Shown piece after piece: positions 13,569 through 17,690 of a stretch of DNA of 17,690 bases (position 1 is the first letter of the stretch; each line of letters starts with the position of its first letter). Origin of the DNA: Spirochaetota bacterium (GTDB lineage: Bacteria > Spirochaetota > UBA4802 > UB4802); NCBI GenBank assembly GCA_029548025.1, contig JAKPOE010000161.1:1-17690 (forward strand). The letters are read 5' to 3'. The notes under the pieces were generated by a model. The model did not search any database and had not been told where the DNA came from. It saw nothing but the letters and a program-made list of their open reading frames with translations. The position numbers and the translations under genes were made by a program.

Positions 13569-14561
13569 CTATTCATAGTCTTCAGGACGTACAAGACCGG
13601 TAATTGGTTCTGATAGCAAAAATCGCCTGATATTTTCCGCAGCCTTTTGTGCTGCTGAAGCAAGCGCACCATGCACAAGTGCTGAGTTATGAGGTGTTCC
13701 AAGCACATTTGGCAGATCAAGGAAGGGATACTTCATCTCAAAATGACCATGTCGAAACGGTTCAGTCCACCATGCATCAATCCCGGCCATAAAGGTTGGA
13801 GTATTTTTAAGGTGATGGTAAAACGCTTCTTCGTCTATGATTTCCCCGCGGCCTACGTTGACCAATACTGCATCTGGCTTCATGAGATTAAATTCATGCT
13901 CGGCAATAAGCCCTCGCGTTGCACGGTTTAAGGGCAATGTGATGACAATGATGTCGGCAAGTGGTAATACCTTATCCATATCAGCGGGTGTTCCTAAAAA
14001 TTCAGCCGGATCAGGACTTTTGCCACTACGGTTAATGGCAAGGATATGCATGTTAAAAGGCTTGAAAAGCCTTGCCACCTCTCTACCAATCCCACCAAAA
14101 CCCAGTATAGCTGCGGTAGTGCCGGACAATGACTTGTTTTCAGAAAATTGGTCAAAAATTCCTTGCTTTAACTTTTCATGATGGGTGTAGAGCCGCTTGG
14201 TCAAAGCCAGCACCATAGCAAGGACGTGTTCAGCCATTGGTTGGGCATAGGCTCCTACATTGCTTGCCACTGTCAGGTTTGCCGGCAGACGGCTGAAGTC
14301 AAGATGATCAGCGCCAGCAGACAAAAGTTGCATAAACTTTACTTTTTCCAGCAAGGTAATTTCAGTTGGTGAAAACTCACTGTGTGGTGCCCATGCCAGT
14401 ACAACATGGGATGTTTGCAACAATTTTGCGCGGTCATCAGCGTTGAGGTTTTTTATATAAATAATTCTTGCAATGGGAGACAGAACAGACTCTATATGAT
14501 CTTTTTCTTCAGCATGTAAGTTAAAGCTTATTGTTATAAGAGGTTTTTCAGTATTGTTCAT
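13569..14561 (-). CDS. D-2-hydroxyacid dehydrogenase (2-oxoacid reductase)
   Basis: The 330-residue cytoplasmic enzyme of the D-isomer-specific family reduces a 2-oxoacid to a D-2-hydroxyacid or the reverse. The split substrate-binding domain is ~1-105 and ~295-330. The nucleotide domain has GFGGIG (154-159). The catalytic triad is complete: Arg238 (VNVGRGE), Glu267 (WWTEP) and His291 (GTPHN). After the second strand the sequence is INRSGKS (176-182), with Arg178 and Ser179 in place of the Asp typical of NAD-dependent members. This suggests NADP(H), as in glyoxylate/hydroxypyruvate reductases such as GhrA. CCTCCT at 14568-14573 (AGGAGG on the coding strand) lies six bases before the ATG. It is the last gene of the operon with DedA and AKR, 36 bases after the AKR gene. 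The exact substrate is unknown. Confidence 0.9.
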   Translation of the reverse strand: MNNTEKPLITISFNLHAEEKDHIESVLSPIARIIYIKNLNADDRAKLLQTSHVVLAWAPHSEFSPTEITLLEKVKFMQLLSAGADHLDFSRLPANLTVASNVGAYAQPMAEHVLAMVLALTKRLYTHHEKLKQGIFDQFSENKSLSGTTAAILGFGGIGREVARLFKPFNMHILAINRSGKSPDPAEFLGTPADMDKVLPLADIIVITLPLNRATRGLIAEHEFNLMKPDAVLVNVGRGEIIDEEAFYHHLKNTPTFMAGIDAWWTEPFRHGHFEMKYPFLDLPNVLGTPHNSALVHGALASAAQKAAENIRRFLLSEPITGLVRPEDYE

Positions 14562-14597
14562 ATCATTCCTCCTTATTTATGATCAAATAAATGGCTT

Positions 14598-15629
14598 TTA
14601 CCTGATCATGTTTGGATTGTTGCGGTCCAGCCTTGTTGATTCTAACATCCACTGAGGATAGAGGCGTGGAAGAGCACTGACCATATCAAGAGCCTTAACT
14701 TCATCAGGGTTTAGCTGCCATTCCACTGTCTTGAGGTTATCCTGAAGTTGTTCGGGTTTGGTTGCTCCAATTAAAACTGCACTAACTATTGGCTTGCGCA
14801 AAAGATAATTAAGCGATACCTGCGCTGGAGTCACACCACGAGCTTGTGCTATACGTTGAACCTCGTCAAGAATTGCATAGGCTTTAACGTTTTCAAACTT
14901 GATAAAATTTTGCTCTTCCTTACTGCGACGTGCGTCTTGTGGGCCTTTCCCATCGCGAGAGTATTTACCGGTAAGAAACCCACCGGCAAGAGGTGACCAT
15001 GGAGTTAATCCCAGCCCCTGATCTTCACATAGTGGAACAAGCTCAAGCTCCACGTCGCGTGCAACAAGCGAATAATACGCCTGCAACGAAACAAACTTTT
15101 CCCAGTAATGCTTTTCGGCAATCGATAGCGCTTTCATCAGTTGCCATGCAAAATAATTGGAACATCCCAGGTAGCGCACCTTCCCCTGGTGAACCAGATC
15201 ATTCAGGGTCGAAAGCGTTTCTTCAAGGGGTGTCATAAAGTCAAAGCTGTGCACGATGTACAAATCAATATAATCTGTATCCAGCCGTCTCAAGCTGTTT
15301 TCGCAGCTCTCTATGATATGGCGCCGGCTTAATCCTACATCATTGATCTCCTGGCTCATTCGTCCGCGCACTTTGGTTGCAAGCACTATCTTGTCACGCT
15401 TGCCTTTGATAGCCTTGCCAAGTATCTGTTCAGATTGACCATAAGAATACACATTGGCTGTATCAAAGAAGTTGATGCCACCATCCAGCGCTATGTCCAC
15501 CAGTTTCTGGGCAGCATTCTGGTCAAGTCCGCCTATCTTTGTCCAGTATCCCTGACTGCCAAAGCTCATGGTGCCAAAGCACAACTCCGAAACAAGTAAA
15601 CCTGATTTGCCTAACTGACGGTATTGCAT
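14598..15629 (-). CDS. Aldo/keto reductase
   Basis: This 343-residue soluble TIM-barrel oxidoreductase reduces aldehydes or ketones with NADPH. The catalytic tetrad is visible: Asp56 (FFDTA), Tyr61 (VYSYG), Lys86 (LATKV) and His127 (YIVHS). Other family marks are the N-terminal YRQLGKSGLLVSELCFGTM, the GCSNY segment after the fifth strand, the WSPLAGGFLTGKYS stretch, and the cofactor-phosphate loop near the C-terminus (VLIGATKPEQLQDNL). It most resembles the YajO/Tas-type general reductases of bacteria. The ribosome-binding site AGGAGG lies inside the end of the upstream DedA gene, and the two genes overlap by 19 bases, so translation is probably coupled. With the 2-hydroxyacid dehydrogenase downstream it may clear reactive carbonyls, which is an inference. 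Confidence 0.92.
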   Translation of the reverse strand: MQYRQLGKSGLLVSELCFGTMSFGSQGYWTKIGGLDQNAAQKLVDIALDGGINFFDTANVYSYGQSEQILGKAIKGKRDKIVLATKVRGRMSQEINDVGLSRRHIIESCENSLRRLDTDYIDLYIVHSFDFMTPLEETLSTLNDLVHQGKVRYLGCSNYFAWQLMKALSIAEKHYWEKFVSLQAYYSLVARDVELELVPLCEDQGLGLTPWSPLAGGFLTGKYSRDGKGPQDARRSKEEQNFIKFENVKAYAILDEVQRIAQARGVTPAQVSLNYLLRKPIVSAVLIGATKPEQLQDNLKTVEWQLNPDEVKALDMVSALPRLYPQWMLESTRLDRNNPNMIR

Positions 15630-16189
15630 GGTTGTGTCCTCCTGTTTTTAAGATATCGCAAAACTATATGTATAAGTAAAACAACAAATCCAGCACCCAT
15701 AATCCACATTTCATATTGTTTGATATCCTGAAGTACTATCTCAAATGCCTGACCAAAAATAAATCCCAGCGCACCTATGGTTATAGACCAAACCATGGCG
15801 CTTATCATATTGAGAATAAAAAACTTTTTGGAAGTAACCGATGAAAGACCAATGGTAAAGGGAGCGATAGTTTGAAGTCCATAAAGGAACCTGAATGAAA
15901 GGATTATGGCTGTGTTATAGCGATCCATAAGATTTTGAAATCTTTTTATCTTTTTCTGAGCATAAGGTTTATTACTGAAATATGCTAAACCCTTTTTCCT
16001 GTTAATAAAAAAATATATCTGATCACCAATGAAGTTTCCTAAGAAGGCAGATACCATTACCAGCGGTAGGTGAAGGTATCCCTGATGAGCAGCAAAACCT
16101 CCCAGAATCAATATGGCTTCCCCTTCAAGAAAGGTACCTATGAATATGGCAAGATACCCAAAATGTTGGACTATCAATTCAAAATTCAT
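15611..16189 (-). CDS. DedA-family membrane protein (SNARE-associated/VTT domain)
   Basis: This 192-residue inner-membrane protein belongs to the DedA superfamily, whose members include undecaprenyl-phosphate and phospholipid flippases and proton-dependent exporters. The N-terminal re-entrant region has the family pattern FIGTFLEGEAILILGGFAA (residues ~16-34), with Glu22 and Glu24. Asp56 follows in GNFIGDQIYFF. The core motif is FRFLYGLQTIAPFTIGLSS (99-117). E. coli YqjA needs Arg130 and Arg136 in the matching motif. Here the first is kept (Arg100) but the second is Gln106. Two further hydrophobic segments (~123-150, ~160-180) complete the protein. AAAGGA lies six bases before the ATG. It is the first intact gene of the DedA/AKR/2-hydroxyacid dehydrogenase operon. 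Confidence 0.88.
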   Translation of the reverse strand: MNFELIVQHFGYLAIFIGTFLEGEAILILGGFAAHQGYLHLPLVMVSAFLGNFIGDQIYFFINRKKGLAYFSNKPYAQKKIKRFQNLMDRYNTAIILSFRFLYGLQTIAPFTIGLSSVTSKKFFILNMISAMVWSITIGALGFIFGQAFEIVLQDIKQYEMWIMGAGFVVLLIHIVLRYLKNRRTQPCNTVS

Positions 16190-16200
16190 AATGAATCCTT

Positions 16201-16372
16201 TTACTCTTTCTTTTCCTCTATGGTGCTCAGAAGTTCCTGTATGTAATCAATTTGCACATCCTGAATTTCAAAAACTTATGCATTGGGTGAGAAATAAGAC
16301 GATCTATCTTTTCATGAAGCTGCCGTATTTCAAGTTTAGATTGATAGTATTGTATATAGTTTCATTGTTTAG
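16201..16372 (-). pseudogene. C-terminal relic of a DUF1003 membrane protein
   Basis: On the minus strand three short frames join into a DUF1003-like C-terminus. First comes NNETIYNTINLN. After a shift it reads KLEIRQLHEKIDRLISH, and after another shift EIQDVQIDYIQELLSTIEEKKE, with a stop at 16201-16203. DUF1003 proteins end with the pattern vNLKaeLEI..LheKiD.L......L.eiQ..Qi, so the match is close. About two thirds of the usual ~170 residues, including the transmembrane helices, are missing, and at least two frameshifts are present. It lies directly upstream of the DedA gene, 11 bases away, so it was probably once the operon's first gene. Confidence 0.68.
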
Positions 16373-16391
16373 GCTCTCTTTTTTATAACCA

Positions 16392-16421
16392 ATAATACTT
16401 TATAGAAATGCTTTATGTCAA
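16392..16421 (-). promoter_or_regulatory. Sigma70-type promoter for the DedA/AKR/2-hydroxyacid dehydrogenase operon
   Basis: On the minus strand a perfect TTGACA (16416-16421) and TATTAT (16392-16397) are separated by 18 bases. Transcription would begin near 16385 and pass through the dead DUF1003 segment before reaching the DedA start at 16189, giving a leader of almost 200 bases. No other good promoter was seen between here and the DedA gene. Confidence 0.6.
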
Positions 16422-16448
16422 TACTTTTTACAGATGTTTGATCAATAG

Positions 16449-16829
16449 TACAGTTTTTTATTGTACAAAACACTAGATAAATTAAAGGCAAAGCTTCAAA
16501 GACTATGGAATATGCCTACAAGACTTGAAGCAGAAAAATTTTTAGAAGTTATAAAAAATGAATATTGGAATATTGCCATAAATTCAATTGAGTGCCTTTT
16601 GGTAGACAAGGAAGATTTATTTCGATATTTTGACTTTGATGAAAATCATAGAAAGACAATTCGGAATACAAATTTAATTGAAAGAGTGATCTGAGAGACT
16701 AGAAGACGAACAAAAGTTATGGATACGCTTGACAATGAGTATGGTGTTTATGGTATACTCATGAGAGTCATTAGAGAACAGAATGAAAGGTGGACTTATA
16801 AAAGTCACTGGAAAAAAGTTAATTGGTGA
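16449..16829 (+). mobile_element. 5'-truncated, nonsense-mutated IS256-family (mutator) transposase
   Basis: The frame opens after a TAG at 16446 and contains the C-terminal third of an IS256-type transposase. It runs KLKAKLQRLWNMPTRLEAEK, then YWNIAINSIECLL and the family signature FDFDENHRKTIRNTNLIERV. A TGA at 16692-16694 interrupts it where an Arg codon (CGA) is expected. The same frame then continues ETRRRTKVMDTLDNEYGVYG and MRVIREQNERWTYKSHW to a final stop at 16827-16829. The N-terminal two thirds, which carry most of the catalytic acidic residues, are absent, and no terminal inverted repeat could be paired. It is an inactive IS remnant. Confidence 0.85.
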
Positions 16830-17126
16830 CATGCTGCTTTGGCAGATTACACACTAAAAAGGACGTGGCCAAAATACATTATTATAGATATCCACTGAAA
16901 AAAATTACATAAAATAAATTTGTAATTACATACATTTTAATAAAAAATGCAGGTGAAAGATAAGATAGAGGAATTTTTGTAGGAATATAAACATATTTAT
17001 AATTTTAATCTGTATTTGTTGATAGTAACTGTCTAACACAATAAAACATAACAGTGTAATTTTTAATTGATAAATAAATGCATGGTGATTACTATGTTCA
17101 TAAATATTGTAATAGGGGTATAAACT
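16830..17126. other. AT-rich intergenic region, no gene seen
   Basis: This stretch lies between the IS256 remnant and the crotonase gene. All frames are short and rich in stops. A weak promoter-like pair for the next gene may be TTGATA (17019-17024) with TAAAAC (17042-17047), 17 bases apart. The AAAACATAAC at 17043-17052 also occurs at the left edge of the window (1-10), possibly by chance. The true right end of the IS element should lie in the first part but was not identified. Confidence 0.4.
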
Positions 17127-17690
17127 ATGGAATACAAATATTATTTAGTGGAAAAAAAGCCACCGGTTGCATGGGTATTTTTAAACAGGCCTGAAAAGAA
17201 GAATGCTATGAATCCTGCAGCGTGGTGGGAGTCACCGTCGGTATTTAAAGAGCTGGATGCTGATGATGATATACGAGTTATTGTTTTAGCTGCTAAAGGG
17301 GCATCCTTTACAGTGGGTATTGATTTGATTGAGATGTCTGGCGAGATAAAAGAGCTTGCTGAACCGTCCCAGAAAGGTGGGATTAAGCGAAGTCTGTTAC
17401 AGAAAATTTATAGAATGCAGGACACCATGACATGTATTGAAAAATGCCGCAAACCAGTTATTGCTGCAGTGCATGGATACTGCATTGGTGCCGGGCTTGA
17501 TATGATAGCCTCGTGCGATATAAGATTGGCAAGTGCTGATGCACAGTTCAGCCTTCGCGAAGCTGCAGTAGGATTTGTGGCTGATGTTGGCGTTTTGCAG
17601 CGCCTCCCTCACATCATTGGACAGGGGATTACACGTGAGTTAGCCTATACCGCGAAATATATTACTGCACAGCGTGCAAAAGAGATATTG
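17127..17690 (+). CDS. Enoyl-CoA hydratase/isomerase family protein, dienoyl-CoA isomerase-like (3' end outside window)
   Basis: The first 188 residues of a crotonase-fold enzyme reach the window edge without a stop; the full length is usually ~270. AGGGG (17114-17118) lies eight bases before the ATG. Oxyanion-hole segments are GASFTVGIDL (58-67) and HGYCIGAGLD (116-125). The active-site stretch REAAVGFVADVGVLQRLP has Glu145 and Asp153 eight residues apart, the same spacing and wording as Glu196 and Asp204 of rat ECH1, a delta(3,5)-delta(2,4)-dienoyl-CoA isomerase. It would move double bonds in acyl-CoAs from fatty acids with odd-numbered unsaturation. Function as a plain enoyl-CoA hydratase is less likely because the usual hydratase second Glu position is Asp here. 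The acyl-CoA synthetase at the left of the window is a possible pathway partner. Confidence 0.88.
   Translation, partial: MEYKYYLVEKKPPVAWVFLNRPEKKNAMNPAAWWESPSVFKELDADDDIRVIVLAAKGASFTVGIDLIEMSGEIKELAEPSQKGGIKRSLLQKIYRMQDTMTCIEKCRKPVIAAVHGYCIGAGLDMIASCDIRLASADAQFSLREAAVGFVADVGVLQRLPHIIGQGITRELAYTAKYITAQRAKEIL

Noticed and set aside
13837..14181. 114-codon plus-strand frame inside the dehydrogenase gene
   Set aside because: It is antisense to the nucleotide-binding domain with its intact catalytic residues; I saw no independent signals.
16113..16388. 91-codon plus-strand frame across the DedA start and DUF1003 relic
   Set aside because: The minus strand gives recognisable DUF1003 and DedA sequence over the same bases, so this frame is a shadow.
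1..17690. CRISPR array, tRNA or rRNA genes, or a complete defence system
   Set aside because: No regularly spaced direct repeats and no tRNA- or rRNA-like sequence were seen. The only defence-like signal is the truncated, frameshifted OLD-like ATPase relic.

Overview
The window is AT-rich, gene-dense bacterial DNA that also carries many decayed genes. The gene content points to a free-living, Gram-negative-type bacterium, most plausibly a member of the Spirochaetota. Support for this comes from a bacterial XPB helicase with the N-terminal domain I associate with spirochaete homologues, a 7TMR-DISM-like class III nucleotide cyclase of the kind common in Leptospira-type genomes, an outer-membrane beta-barrel with a signal peptide, an ADP-forming acyl-CoA synthetase, and an ECH1-like fatty-acid enzyme. 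No rRNA or other decisive marker is present, so this placement is an inference.

Layout. (1) 1-760: a broken trehalose locus, with the first 48 codons of an OtsA-like synthase followed by the last ~77 codons of a TreT-like GT4 glycosyltransferase, then non-coding DNA. (2) 761-4384 (+): an NDP-forming acyl-CoA synthetase and a GPH-family (MelB-like) sugar:cation symporter, closed by a probable terminator. (3) 4465-4632: a dispersed palindromic intergenic repeat. (4) 4761-8665 (+): three overlapping genes, an SRPBCC protein, an XPB/Rad25 DNA helicase and a secreted protein with a DUF4015 glycosidase-like barrel. (5) 8747-9963 (+): a degenerate gene, an unrecognised 97-residue ORF, and a 161-residue protein that looks like two ribbon-helix-helix units in tandem. 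(6) 10110-10824 (+): an outer-membrane barrel protein with a clear extended -10 promoter and a perfect 11-bp hairpin or operator in its leader. It converges on (7) 10898-12955 (-), a membrane class IIIb adenylate cyclase; the two share a 19-bp bidirectional terminator. (8) 12956-13568: intergenic DNA with a frameshifted relic of an OLD-like ATPase. (9) 16189-13569 (-): an operon of a DedA protein, an aldo/keto reductase and a D-2-hydroxyacid dehydrogenase. Its probable promoter lies upstream of a dead DUF1003 gene. (10) 16449-16829 (+): a 5'-truncated IS256-family transposase with an in-frame stop. (11) 17127 to the right edge (+): the first 188 codons of a dienoyl-CoA isomerase-like crotonase.

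How the genes fit together. The acyl-CoA synthetase and the crotonase suggest acyl-CoA or fatty-acid metabolism. The AKR and 2-hydroxyacid dehydrogenase suggest reduction of aldehydes and 2-oxoacids, possibly detoxification. At least six relics (OtsA, GT4, an unknown gene, an OLD-like ATPase, DUF1003 and an IS256 transposase) sit only in the spaces between intact genes, which suggests ongoing deletion and decay. I do not see a convincing new multi-gene system. The most unusual items are the tandem RHH-like protein, the SRPBCC/XPB/DUF4015 overlapping cluster, the leader palindrome of the outer-membrane protein gene, and the DedA protein lacking one conserved arginine.
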